A stretch of DNA of 22,053 nucleotides. It comes from JAJPJX01 sp964568355 (GTDB lineage Bacteria > Acidobacteriota > Terriglobia > Bryobacterales > Bryobacteraceae). Shown one piece after another: positions 7,801 to 14,654 of the stretch. How positions within the stretch are numbered: position 1 is the first letter of the stretch; each line of letters opens with the position of its first letter. The notes under the pieces were generated by a model. The model saw only the letters and a list, made by a program, of their open reading frames with translations. It made no database searches and was not told the origin of the DNA. A program made the translations under genes and the position numbers. The DNA is taken from positions 1 to 22,053 of the forward strand of contig CAZMRK010000142.1 in assembly GCA_964568355.1 (NCBI GenBank), in the 5' to 3' direction.

Positions 7801-8336
7801 ACCGCGGCGGCATTCTGAACGCCATTTTCGGCGGGTACGAGATCGCCTGGATCCAGACGCTGGAGAGCGGCAATCCGTACACGTTCACCTTCGCCGACAG
7901 TCCCTACAACTACTATCCGACCTTCGCCGGCGACCGGCGTCCGGACCTGGTGGGACAGCCTACGCTGCTGCCCGACTGGGGCAACGTAGGCGGCGACCGC
8001 TTCACGCAGAACAACCGGAACCCGATCATCGATATCAACAATTTCGCCTATCCGGCGGCTTTCACGCCAGGGAACTCGGGCCGCAACATCCTGACGGGGA
8101 CGCGCCTGCTATGGTCGCAGGTTTCCGCGCAGAAGAACTGGACGATCAAGGAACGGGCGCGGATCCAGCTTCGCTTCGATTTCCAAAATCCGTTCCACAA
8201 CTACAATTTCGATCCTCCGTCGCTGACAGTGACGTTCAAGGATCCGAATTCGTTCGGCAAGCTGCTGAGCGATCAGCGCACGGCGTCAGTGGGCGGCCAG
8301 CCGCTCATGAACCTGACGCTGCAATTGAGCTGGTAG
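4896..8336 (+). CDS. TonB-dependent receptor, Oar-like, with carboxypeptidase-regulatory-like N-domain
   Basis: The start is ATG 4896, not the in-frame TTG at 4869, because GGAGGAG lies 5 bases before it; this gives 1146 residues. Order: signal peptide about 1-22 (ending GLASGQ), carboxypeptidase-regulatory-like beta-sandwich about 25-113 (TLTGRVTDSTGAVVPKVTV, then GGIYRVPSLSPGTYRISFEAAGF), plug domain about 115-240 (ESVQVTGAAPLLET, AEYGHSAGGVIAVVKKSGTNEFHG), then a large beta-barrel ending in LMNLTLQLSW with a terminal aromatic residue, the usual outer-membrane signature. It sits in the outer membrane and imports or binds a large ligand using TonB energy. Such receptors are numerous in Solibacter-like genomes and their ligands are mostly unknown. 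It faces the M81 gene across paired promoters, and its last 32 bases overlap the convergent transporter gene. Confidence 0.93.
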   Translation: MRLPGRWVLGPLLVMVTGLASGQVGSSTLTGRVTDSTGAVVPKVTVSIIQTETNFTFSGFTNEGGIYRVPSLSPGTYRISFEAAGFKKFVRDGVDLRAGDVLAVDAVLEVGAVTESVQVTGAAPLLETETSSAGSLVEGNTLHKLPLYQRYINNTLNLVPGMTMGGYGYGGSLGSFHLAGQRNGAIGIFEDGVNANDQTAGTTVIKPIQNSVEEVKVLTTTLPAEYGHSAGGVIAVVKKSGTNEFHGLAANYGRTRPMQHRLFFDNLKTSDPRPGFPNGLPTWFMLPEANASGPVLIPKVYDGRNKTFVFFGYQKLIEKKAAQVIVNTPNDAMKNGDFTFGGRGNPIYDPSTTRQLPDGSWVRDPVPGNVIPASRINPVAQKVIGYNPWVAPNAPGSLTPTGPTSNLITAENSRTFTEDYNTRIDHQFSSAFKIYGSYTYNHISGLNRPTNINLRPFDGSQGIETPFTAKNFSVGATYVISPTTINDARVGYFRVRNDTVSYSQGGNWPQQLGIPNVDNTLMPQFGAPGGTRYDQSGIYGLIGNGPSRNINETISFRDDLTKVVGKHAFKMGYELLRFRLNSTTTNRPSGAFYFDTMTAGLQPNGQPVPNTGNTFAGFLFGYVREAYFDAELTSWLPRSSINSFYFQDDWKVSPTLTLNLGVRYSNESPYNTKYGLQSNFDPTATDPLTGLKGAIIHPSGALNTRDNNNFQPRVGMAWHPFSKLVFRGGFAVNTVDVKFPQSRTQFDEYVAVNDQVRATGDPRPLFLINQGPPAITFPVRDNNTALFVNPAANYSGRNVEWWDPALRNPYVMNFNASIQYQVAQDYLVEMMYQGSAGVGLVERWQYNTFPIDFAEGDPALQNRVFAAAQNYRPFPNFGNVYDRSNFGHSTFHSGTIKVEKRYSHGLTFSSFYTFSKAINSQDTDNSGTGVAPIQNRSLEKARAGYDRNHRLIAFATYELPVGRGKRWMNRGGILNAIFGGYEIAWIQTLESGNPYTFTFADSPYNYYPTFAGDRRPDLVGQPTLLPDWGNVGGDRFTQNNRNPIIDINNFAYPAAFTPGNSGRNILTGTRLLWSQVSAQKNWTIKERARIQLRFDFQNPFHNYNFDPPSLTVTFKDPNSFGKLLSDQRTASVGGQPLMNLTLQLSW

Positions 8337-9597
8337 GAGTCGAGACCAGAGGGAGGGCGGGCTCGGGTTCGAAGACCTTCCTGGTGGGATCGATGAGGGC
8401 GAAGGTAATGCCGCTGACCAGGAGCATGGCTCCCAGCGGCACCAGGGCGCGATCATAGCTGCCCAGCCATTCCACCAGGTAGCCGAAGGCCACCGAGGAG
8501 ATCAGCGAGCCCGCCTGTCCAGCCATATTCATGGCGCCGGAGATGGTTCCGGCATGTTCCTGGCCCACGTCCACGCAGACGGACCAGGAGACCGGCAGTG
8601 AGGCGGTCATCACACCCATGCCCACGGTCAGATAGCCGACGGCCCAGGCATTGCTGCGGCAGACGGTGGCGGCCAGCAGGCAGACACCGGAAGCCAGAAG
8701 CGAGATGGAGCCGATGGAACAACGGGCGAAGCGCAACGAATGGCGGCGCGCCAGGCGGTCGCTGCCAATGCCGCCGACCAGAATGCCAGCGAGGCCAGCC
8801 CAGAAGGGCAGCGAGGAGGCGATCTTCATCTGATCCTCGGTGAGGCCGCGGCCCAATTGCAGGTAGGTGTGCAGCCAGGAGAGATAGAAGTAAGCGCCCC
8901 AGCAGTAGGCGTGGTACATCACCAGGATGCGCTGAAAATTGCGGTTCCGCAGAAGGCGGCCCCAAGCCACTTTGGCCTCGGCGGGCACCGGCGGGCGGCC
9001 GATAAATTCGCGCTCGGCCTGGGAGACGCCCTCTTTGATCCAGGGGGTATCGCGAAACCACCAGAACCACAAAGCTGCCCAGAAGAGCCCGAACACGCCG
9101 AAAACGCCAAAAGCCACGCGCCAGCTATAGTGCTGCTGAATCCACACCACGATCAGGGGGGTGATGGCGCCTCCAGCCGCCGTGGCGGTCCAGAAGACCC
9201 CGTTGGCGCGAGCGCGTTCCGAAGGGGGCACCCAGCGCGAGATGGCACAGGCGCAGTTGGGAAATGCGCCGGCTTCGCCGGCTCCGAACAAAAAGCGAAT
9301 CAGCAGCAAGGGGTAGAAGCCCGTCACGGCGCCGGTCAGGCTGGTGAAGACCGACCACCAGAGGACGATACGGGTGAGCACTTTGCGCGGCCCGATGCGA
9401 TCGCCGAGGATGCCGCTGGGGACTTCGAAGATGGTGTACGCCAGAGTAAAGGCGGCGATCACCCAGCCCCATTGCCCCGGTGAGATGTGCAGGTCGTGCT
9501 GCATACGCGGACCGGCCACGGCGATGCAGAGGCGGTCCAGATACATGACCAAAACCAGAAGAAACAGGAGGGCAAGGACTCGATGGCGATAGGGCAT
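8305..9597 (-). CDS. MFS transporter, ACS (anion:cation symporter) family
   Basis: 430 residues with about 12 hydrophobic segments, normal for the family. ACS signatures: YLDRLCIAVAGP (residues 19-30), GDRIGPRKVL (65-74, MFS motif A) and RFLFGAGEAGAFPN (101-114) followed by RWVPPSERARANG. Characterised relatives in the inner membrane carry hexuronates, galactonate, glucarate or other organic anions with protons; the substrate here is inferred as an organic acid only. The start chosen is MPYRHRVLAL at 9597; the longer in-frame extension would run backwards through the divergent gene and has no transporter character. The last 32 bases overlap the end of the TonB receptor gene tail to tail. It faces the Tat-enzyme genes across about 31 bases, so they are probably regulated together. 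Confidence 0.93.
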   Translation of the reverse strand: MPYRHRVLALLFLLVLVMYLDRLCIAVAGPRMQHDLHISPGQWGWVIAAFTLAYTIFEVPSGILGDRIGPRKVLTRIVLWWSVFTSLTGAVTGFYPLLLIRFLFGAGEAGAFPNCACAISRWVPPSERARANGVFWTATAAGGAITPLIVVWIQQHYSWRVAFGVFGVFGLFWAALWFWWFRDTPWIKEGVSQAEREFIGRPPVPAEAKVAWGRLLRNRNFQRILVMYHAYCWGAYFYLSWLHTYLQLGRGLTEDQMKIASSLPFWAGLAGILVGGIGSDRLARRHSLRFARCSIGSISLLASGVCLLAATVCRSNAWAVGYLTVGMGVMTASLPVSWSVCVDVGQEHAGTISGAMNMAGQAGSLISSVAFGYLVEWLGSYDRALVPLGAMLLVSGITFALIDPTRKVFEPEPALPLVSTPTSSIAASGS

Positions 9598-9635
9598 CCG
9601 TTTCCCTATGATAAGCTGTTGGCTCCCTATGAGCC
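9589..9635. promoter_or_regulatory. Compact divergent control region with repeated ATAGGG/CCCTAT half-sites
   Basis: The start codons of the transporter (9597, minus) and the ceramidase-like gene (9629, plus) are 31 bases apart. ATAGGG (9589-9594) faces CCCTAT (9604-9609), and CCCTATGA occurs twice, at 9604-9611 and 9625-9632, exactly 21 bp or two helical turns apart. TATGAT (9607-9612) can serve as a plus -10, and on the other strand the overlapping TATCAT can serve as a minus -10. GGCTC-CCTAT-GAGCC (9621-9635) is a further dyad over the plus start codon. No good -35 box or ribosome site was found for either gene. Confidence 0.5.
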
Positions 9636-10999
9636 TCAGCCGCCGCAATTTTCTTGCCGTCCCCGGGCTGGCGCTGGCCGCTACCCGCGGCTCGCTGGCC
9701 GTCTCCACGTTTCGCATCGACACCACGCCGCCGATCGGATCGCCGCTGGGACTGGGCACGGTGGTGGAAGCAAAGAAGATCGACGATCCGGTGGGAGCGC
9801 GGGGAATGATCCTGCACGGGGCGGGGCAGCCGATCGTGCTGTGCGCGTTCGACTGGATCGGCATTTGCAACCTGGGCCACGATGAGTTCCGCGACACGGT
9901 AGCACAGGCCGCGGGTACGGCGCCGGAGCGGGTGATGGTGCACGTCCTGCACCAGCACGACGCGCCGGGTTACGACCCCGGGGCGGACCGGATTCTGGAT
10001 GCGGAGGGGCTGGGCGGACGCCTTTACGATCGCGAGTTTATGCGGTCGTGCCTCGCGCGACTGCGGAGCGCTGTTGCGGAGGCGGCGCGACGGCCGCAGC
10101 CGGTGACGGAACTGAGAGTGGGCAGCGCCAAGGTGGAGCAGGTGGCGTCCAACCGGCGCGTGCTGGGCGCGGACGGCAAGGTGCGGTACGGACGGATGAG
10201 CTCCTGCCGCATTCCCGAGGCGATCGCCGCGCCGGAGGGCACGGTGGATCCCTATGTGCGCTCGATCAGCTTCTGGAACGGCGCGCGGGCGGCCGCCAGC
10301 CTCACGTACTACACCACGCATCCGCAAAGCCACTACAACAAGGGAGCGGTCAGCGCAGATTTTGTGGGCGCGGCGCGGAGCCTGCGCGAGAAGGAGGCGC
10401 CAAGCGCCTTCCACCTGCACTTCAACGGCGCTTCGGGCAACGTGGCGGCAGGCAAGTACAACAACGGCGCCCTGGAGAACCGGGCGATCCTGGCCGGGCG
10501 GCTGGCGGACGGTATGCGCCGGGCCTGGGAATCGGCCGAGAAGCACCGGCTGGAAGCGGCGGCGATCCGGTTCCGCTCGACACGGGTCCGTCTGCCGATC
10601 GGGGCGCGGGAAGTGGAGGCGAATCTGCGCAAAGAGATGCGGGACCCCTCGCTTCCGACGATGGCGCGGCTGCGCGCCGGCCGCGATCTGAGCTGGACCA
10701 CGCTGCATGCCACGGGCCGCACCAATCAGATCGCGGTGCTGGACCTGGGGCCGGTCCTGATTCTGCATATGCCGGGCGAGTTGTTCGTGGAGTATCAGCT
10801 TGCGGCGCAGAAGATGGCGCAATCGGCCGGAGGCGGACGCCCGCTGGCCACAGCGGCTTACGGCGACCTGGGTATGGGCTACATCGGCACAGCCGCCGCG
10901 TATCCGCAGGGCGGCTATGAGACCGGCGTAGTTTCGCGCGTCGGCCCGCAAGTGGAAGCGGTGCTGATGGAGGGCATGGAAAAAGTAATTCGCTCCTGA
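9629..10999 (+). CDS. Tat-exported ceramidase-like hydrolase, second and shorter copy
   Basis: 456 residues from ATG 9629 (MSLSRRNFLAVPGLALAA, a clean Tat signal); an ATG 21 bases upstream would also be in frame but only lengthens the signal. The zinc-site pattern of the neutral ceramidase-like fold can be followed: LHQHDAPG (His108, His110), YYTTHPQSHY (His231), FNGASGNVAAG (266-275, matching the GDVSPN block), HMPGELFVEY (Glu384) and GMGYIGTAAAYPQGGYE (Tyr418). The usual SHTHS histidine motif has become HQHD, so substrate preference probably differs from the copy at 1192-2706. It opens a plus-strand run of four exported enzymes, 29 bases before the PLP enzyme. True ceramide hydrolysis is not implied; an amide or ester hydrolase on an acylated compound is an alternative. 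Confidence 0.75.
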   Translation: MSLSRRNFLAVPGLALAATRGSLAVSTFRIDTTPPIGSPLGLGTVVEAKKIDDPVGARGMILHGAGQPIVLCAFDWIGICNLGHDEFRDTVAQAAGTAPERVMVHVLHQHDAPGYDPGADRILDAEGLGGRLYDREFMRSCLARLRSAVAEAARRPQPVTELRVGSAKVEQVASNRRVLGADGKVRYGRMSSCRIPEAIAAPEGTVDPYVRSISFWNGARAAASLTYYTTHPQSHYNKGAVSADFVGAARSLREKEAPSAFHLHFNGASGNVAAGKYNNGALENRAILAGRLADGMRRAWESAEKHRLEAAAIRFRSTRVRLPIGAREVEANLRKEMRDPSLPTMARLRAGRDLSWTTLHATGRTNQIAVLDLGPVLILHMPGELFVEYQLAAQKMAQSAGGGRPLATAAYGDLGMGYIGTAAAYPQGGYETGVVSRVGPQVEAVLMEGMEKVIRS

Positions 11000-11028
11000 G
11001 CGCACCGGCAGGGCTATACTGGATTCCC

Positions 11029-12234
11029 ATGACCAACCGTCGGCGATTCCTGCAAAGGCTGTCGGGTGTGCCGCTTCTGGGGCCGCTCGGCGCGAAGGCG
11101 CTAGCCAAGAGCGCCGCCACCAAGGCTCCGGCCGAACGCGATTTTCTGAGAGAGCTGGGCGTGGCGCCGATCATCAACGGCGCTGGGGCTTACACGATGA
11201 TGACCGGGTCGCTGATGCGCCCGGAGGCGGTACGCGCCATCGAATCGATGTCCCACCAGTTTGTGCGGCTGGATGAACTGCACGATGCCGTAGGAAAACG
11301 CATCGCGGCGCTGGTGGGATGTGAAGCGGCCATGGTTCCTTCCGGAGCGGCGGCCGGGTTGACGCTGGCCACGGCGGCCTGCATCACCGGCACGAATGCC
11401 GATTTCATCCAGCGCATTCCCGATCTGACGGGCATGAAGAGCGAAGTGCTGGTGCAGAAGAGCCATCGCTTTCCGTATGACCACATGGTAAGGAACTGCG
11501 GGGTGCGGCTGATCGAGGTGGAGACAAGCCAGGAGCTCGAATCGAAGATCGGGCCGCGCACGGCCATGCTGCTGTTTCTGAATAAGAGCGAGCCGCTGGG
11601 CCGGATCAAGATGGAGGAGTTTCTGGCGATCGCCAAGAAACATCGCATCCCGACGCTCAACGATGCGGCGGCCGATGTGCCGCCGATCGAAAATCTGAAG
11701 CGGCCGCTGCGGCTGGGCTTCGACCTGGTGGTGGTTTCGGGCGGGAAGGGCATTCGCGGGCCGCAGAGCGCGGGACTGCTGCTGGGCCGCAAGGACCTGA
11801 TCGCCGCGGCGCGCATGAATACGGCGCCCAACAGCGATACGCTGGGGCGCAGTTGCAAGGTCAACAAAGAAGAGATGGTAGGCATGATGGTGGCGCTCGA
11901 GAGCTTCCTCAAGGAAGATCACGCCGGGAACATGCGCGAGTGGGATCGCCGCGTGCACTCGATGAGTGAATTGCTGAACGCGGTGCCGGGAGTGAGGACC
12001 GAGCGCTTTGTTCCGGAGATCGCCAATGAGGTGCCCCATCTCCGCGTGCAGTGGGATCCGGCGCGCATTGCACTGACGCCGGTGCGGCTCATGCAAAAAC
12101 TGCGCGAGGGCACGCCCTCGATCGAACTGGTGCCGGGACCGCAGGCAGGCGTAGAGATCTCTTCGTGGATGTTGCAGCCGGGCGAGGCGGAGATTGTGGG
12201 CAAGCGCATCCGGGAGTTGCTGACCGGCGCGTAG
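11029..12234 (+). CDS. Tat-exported SelA/DgaE-like PLP-dependent enzyme
   Basis: 401 residues. MTNRRRFLQRLSG plus a short hydrophobic stretch looks like a Tat signal (to about residue 30). The rest is a fold-type I PLP enzyme of the selenocysteine synthase (SelA)/D-glucosaminate-6-phosphate ammonia-lyase (DgaE)-like group: LGVAPIINGAGAYTMMTGSL (43-62) is the typical opening, VGCEAAMVPSGAAAGLTLA (96-114) the cofactor phosphate region, LNDAAADVPP the cofactor Asp (Asp212), and VVSGGKGIRGPQSAGLLLGRKDL carries the Schiff-base lysine (Lys240). A role in tRNA selenation is unlikely given the length, signal and context. An elimination, deamination or aldol reaction on an amino or hydroxy acid is more plausible. 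A TATACT -10-like box at 11015-11020 lies just before the start; otherwise it reads on from the gene upstream. Confidence 0.78.
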   Translation: MTNRRRFLQRLSGVPLLGPLGAKALAKSAATKAPAERDFLRELGVAPIINGAGAYTMMTGSLMRPEAVRAIESMSHQFVRLDELHDAVGKRIAALVGCEAAMVPSGAAAGLTLATAACITGTNADFIQRIPDLTGMKSEVLVQKSHRFPYDHMVRNCGVRLIEVETSQELESKIGPRTAMLLFLNKSEPLGRIKMEEFLAIAKKHRIPTLNDAAADVPPIENLKRPLRLGFDLVVVSGGKGIRGPQSAGLLLGRKDLIAAARMNTAPNSDTLGRSCKVNKEEMVGMMVALESFLKEDHAGNMREWDRRVHSMSELLNAVPGVRTERFVPEIANEVPHLRVQWDPARIALTPVRLMQKLREGTPSIELVPGPQAGVEISSWMLQPGEAEIVGKRIRELLTGA

Positions 12235-12291
12235 AACCCGCCAACAGTGATATTCTGTCTTTCCTGATTTCCTGGCTCCTGGAGGCGCCAC

Positions 12292-13416
12292 ATGGCAAAA
12301 CCGAACCGCCGCCGCTTGCTGCAATATCTGGCAGCTTTGGGAACAAGTGCCGCCGGCCCGGCCCTGGCCGCCGCGGCTGCCAGCCCGGCAAGCGTTACCG
12401 GAATGCGCATCAGCCGCTATGAACTGATCCCCACGCACGTCCCCTGGGACGAGCGCGTGCGCGAAATGGCCATTCTCAACTGGCGCCGCGAGAATATGGA
12501 CGTCCCGCATTCTCCGCACACCATCGTCAAGATCTACACCGATGAAGGCCTGATGGGCATCGGCGAGGGCGGCAGCGACGCCATCCTCAAGCGCATGGTC
12601 GGCCATTCGCCGTGGGAGTATTTCTTCAACGACACCCTCGGCGGCGCGCAAACCGCCATCTACGATCTGCTGGGAAAGGCCACTGGCCTTCCGGTCTGCC
12701 GCCTGATCTCCGCCACCCCAAAGAAGCACATCATCCAAGCCTATTGGAGCCTCAGCTACCCGCCGGATATGCTCGCCCGCGAGGCCAAGCGCGGCGCCGA
12801 TCAGGGCTATCGCGTGCACAAAGTCAAAATCCGTCCGTGGGAAGATCCCGTGGCGCAGGCTCACGCCATCTTCTCCGTCGTTCCCCGCGATTATCGCGTG
12901 TGGGGCGACGCCAATCATTACTGGGGCTCGGTGGAACGCACCCTGCATTTCGCCACTAAACTGGCCGAAATCCCGGGCTATTTCGGGCTCGAATCGCCCT
13001 TGCGCAACACCGAAGAGTACCGCCAGTTGAGGGGCAAAGTGCCTCTGCGCCTGGCGGAACACTGGGGCATCGTCCATCCCATGCTGGTGGCCCGGGAAGC
13101 CGTGCTGGATGCCAATATCACGGCCAGCCCGACGCTCGGCCGCACTATCTTCGGGCAGCACTCCTACGCCTCGATGTACAACATCGGGCTTTGGGACGAA
13201 AGCAGTTGCTGGTCCGGCATCGGCCTCGCGGTGCAGGCACACCAGGCGGCGGCCTATCCCTCGATCGAATACACCGTCAACGCCGCGGTCACCGCCGAAG
13301 ACGACCTGGTCAAGGAGTCTTTTCCGATGAAGGACGGCTTCTACGATATTCCCGAAAAAGCCGGCCTGGGCGTCACCCTGGACGACGATGCCGTTGACAA
13401 GTATCGCGTGCGTTGA
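12292..13416 (+). CDS. Tat-exported enolase-superfamily enzyme, tandem copy A
   Basis: 374 residues, start set by GGAGG 6 bases before the ATG. A Tat-like signal (PNRRRLLQYLAALG, then an Ala-rich stretch to about 30) precedes an enolase-superfamily body: N-terminal capping domain to about 135 (ending AIYDLLGKATGLPVCRL), then the barrel with KVK (Lys177, Lys179; the K-x-K proton-transfer pair), GDAN (Asp206, metal ligand 1), FGLESP (Glu234, ligand 2) and PLRLAEHWG (Glu256, ligand 3). All three acidic ligands are present, so it is probably active. The superfamily abstracts a proton alpha to a carboxylate, leading to dehydration, epimerisation or cycloisomerisation. The usual His-Asp pair of mandelate-racemase types is not apparent. 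Codon use is C-ending, unlike its neighbours upstream. Twelve bases separate it from copy B. Confidence 0.8.
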   Translation: MAKPNRRRLLQYLAALGTSAAGPALAAAAASPASVTGMRISRYELIPTHVPWDERVREMAILNWRRENMDVPHSPHTIVKIYTDEGLMGIGEGGSDAILKRMVGHSPWEYFFNDTLGGAQTAIYDLLGKATGLPVCRLISATPKKHIIQAYWSLSYPPDMLAREAKRGADQGYRVHKVKIRPWEDPVAQAHAIFSVVPRDYRVWGDANHYWGSVERTLHFATKLAEIPGYFGLESPLRNTEEYRQLRGKVPLRLAEHWGIVHPMLVAREAVLDANITASPTLGRTIFGQHSYASMYNIGLWDESSCWSGIGLAVQAHQAAAYPSIEYTVNAAVTAEDDLVKESFPMKDGFYDIPEKAGLGVTLDDDAVDKYRVR

Positions 13417-13428
13417 AAGGAGCCGTTC

Positions 13429-14580
13429 ATGCCTCAGCAGATCAGGCCTCAGCCGACTCGCCGCCATTGGATGAAAGGTTCGGCCGCCGCCGGTGTGGGC
13501 GCGGCCCTCGCCCGGCCGGCCAAGGGACTGGCCGCGGAGAAATCCGCATTCCAGATCACGCGCGCCGAAGCCTTCGGCCTGCGCATCCCGTTCCATCCGC
13601 TCGTGCGCGAAAACATGCTCGACAACTACCGCCGCGAGAATATGGACCGCGCGGCCTATCTGCCCTGGATCGTCCGGATCCAGACGGGCGCCGGGCTGGT
13701 GGGCCTCGGCGAATCGTTCCTGGACCCGCGCCCGCACATCGGCGGCCTCCAAGGTCGTTCCGTCTGGGAGTTCCTGAACAACGGCGCCGTGAGCCCCGCC
13801 ATCATGATGGCGATCTACGACCTGGTAGCGCAGGCGGGCGGCGTGCCCGTCGCGAAACTCTTCTCCCCGCAGCCGCGCAAAACCATCCAGCACACCTGGT
13901 GGAGTCATTGTCTCCGCCCCGCCTTGATGCAGGCCGAGGCCAAGCGCGGCCTTGCGCTCGGCTACACCGTGCACAAGGTCAAAACGCGGCCGTATGAAGA
14001 CCCGGTCGAGCAGATGGCCGCCATCGCCGAGGTGGTTCCGCACGACTACCAGATCTACATGGACGCCAACGGCTCCTTCGGTTTGCCTGCCAAAACTCTG
14101 ACCGCCGCCGAAGCCTTGCGCCGCTTCCCGCAGGTAAAGGGCTTCGAGCAGCCCATCGCGCATGAAGACCTGGTGGGCTACCGGCAGATCCGCGAAAAGC
14201 TGCCGATGCGCCTAGCGGTGCATTACGAAGCCGTCGATACCCGCAGTTTTCTGGTTGAATCGCTCTGCGATGCTTTTGTTGTCGAAGACTGGCAATGGGG
14301 TCCCGCCCTCACGGCAAAGGCAGAAGTGTGCAAGCTCGCCGGCCGCAAGCTTTGGGTCGAGAACGGGCTGTTCAGCGGCATCTCGCAGGTCTTTCAAGCG
14401 CACCAGTGCGCCGCGTTGCCCGAAGTGGAATTTATCATCAGTCTCACCCACGTCGCCGAAGACGACATTGTCGTCGAACCCTTCACTGTGGAAAAGGGCG
14501 GCTTTTACAAACTTCCGCAAAAGCCCGGCCTGGGCGTCACCCTGGACCAGGCGGCTCTCGAAAAATATCGCATCGTTTGA
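13429..14580 (+). CDS. Tat-exported enolase-superfamily protein, tandem copy B (third metal ligand apparently lost)
   Basis: 383 residues, start set by AAGGAG 6 bases before the ATG. The N-terminus PTRRHWMKGSAAAGVGAALA is Tat-like. It is clearly a paralogue of copy A along its length (NYRRENMD, GYTVHKVKTRPYEDPV, and a shared C-terminus with AEDD, GFY and PGLGVTLD). It keeps Lys183 and Lys185 (K-x-K), Asp212 in MDANG and Glu240 in GFEQP, but at the third ligand position, PLRLAEH in copy A, it reads PMRLAVH (Val264). Either another residue, such as Glu267 three positions on, supplies the ligand, or metal binding and activity are changed. It shares an operon with copy A and the same C-ending codon bias. 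Possible roles are an enzyme with altered chemistry or a non-catalytic partner of copy A. Confidence 0.78.
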   Translation: MPQQIRPQPTRRHWMKGSAAAGVGAALARPAKGLAAEKSAFQITRAEAFGLRIPFHPLVRENMLDNYRRENMDRAAYLPWIVRIQTGAGLVGLGESFLDPRPHIGGLQGRSVWEFLNNGAVSPAIMMAIYDLVAQAGGVPVAKLFSPQPRKTIQHTWWSHCLRPALMQAEAKRGLALGYTVHKVKTRPYEDPVEQMAAIAEVVPHDYQIYMDANGSFGLPAKTLTAAEALRRFPQVKGFEQPIAHEDLVGYRQIREKLPMRLAVHYEAVDTRSFLVESLCDAFVVEDWQWGPALTAKAEVCKLAGRKLWVENGLFSGISQVFQAHQCAALPEVEFIISLTHVAEDDIVVEPFTVEKGGFYKLPQKPGLGVTLDQAALEKYRIV

Positions 14581-14602
14581 TCGCATTTCCGCGATATGCG
14601 TG

Positions 14603-14612
14603 TTGTATACAT
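14603..14612. promoter_or_regulatory. Candidate GntR/FCD operator
   Basis: TTGTATACAT contains the perfect 8-bp palindrome TGTATACA (14604-14611). This matches the TNGTNNNACNA type of site bound by FadR/FCD-group GntR proteins. It lies 80 bases upstream of a GntR/FCD gene and just upstream of the TATAAT box at 14655, where an autoregulatory operator would be expected. Confidence 0.55.
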
Positions 14613-14654
14613 AATGCATCAGATTGCAGGGCCCAAGGAGCTGCGCTGGCGCTG

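Noticed and set aside
9598..9897. N-terminal extension of the MFS transporter by 100 codons
   Set aside because: It would run through the divergent gene and has no membrane character; MPYRHRVLAL directly precedes the first membrane segment.
9125..11005. A 626-codon open frame on the minus strand opposite the ceramidase-like gene
   Set aside because: Composition is Arg/His/Pro-rich and no domain is recognisable; the plus strand has a Tat signal and zinc-site motifs.
11029..12234. Naming the PLP enzyme selA (selenocysteine synthase)
   Set aside because: It is shorter, carries an export signal, and no selB, selD or tRNA-Sec lies nearby; similarity is to the wider fold group only.
11101..14163. 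A 1020-codon open frame on the minus strand across the PLP enzyme and both enolase genes
   Set aside because: It is antisense to three genes with clear motifs, has low-complexity His/Arg/Gly/Asp-rich content without any domain, and is expected from GC-rich codon bias.
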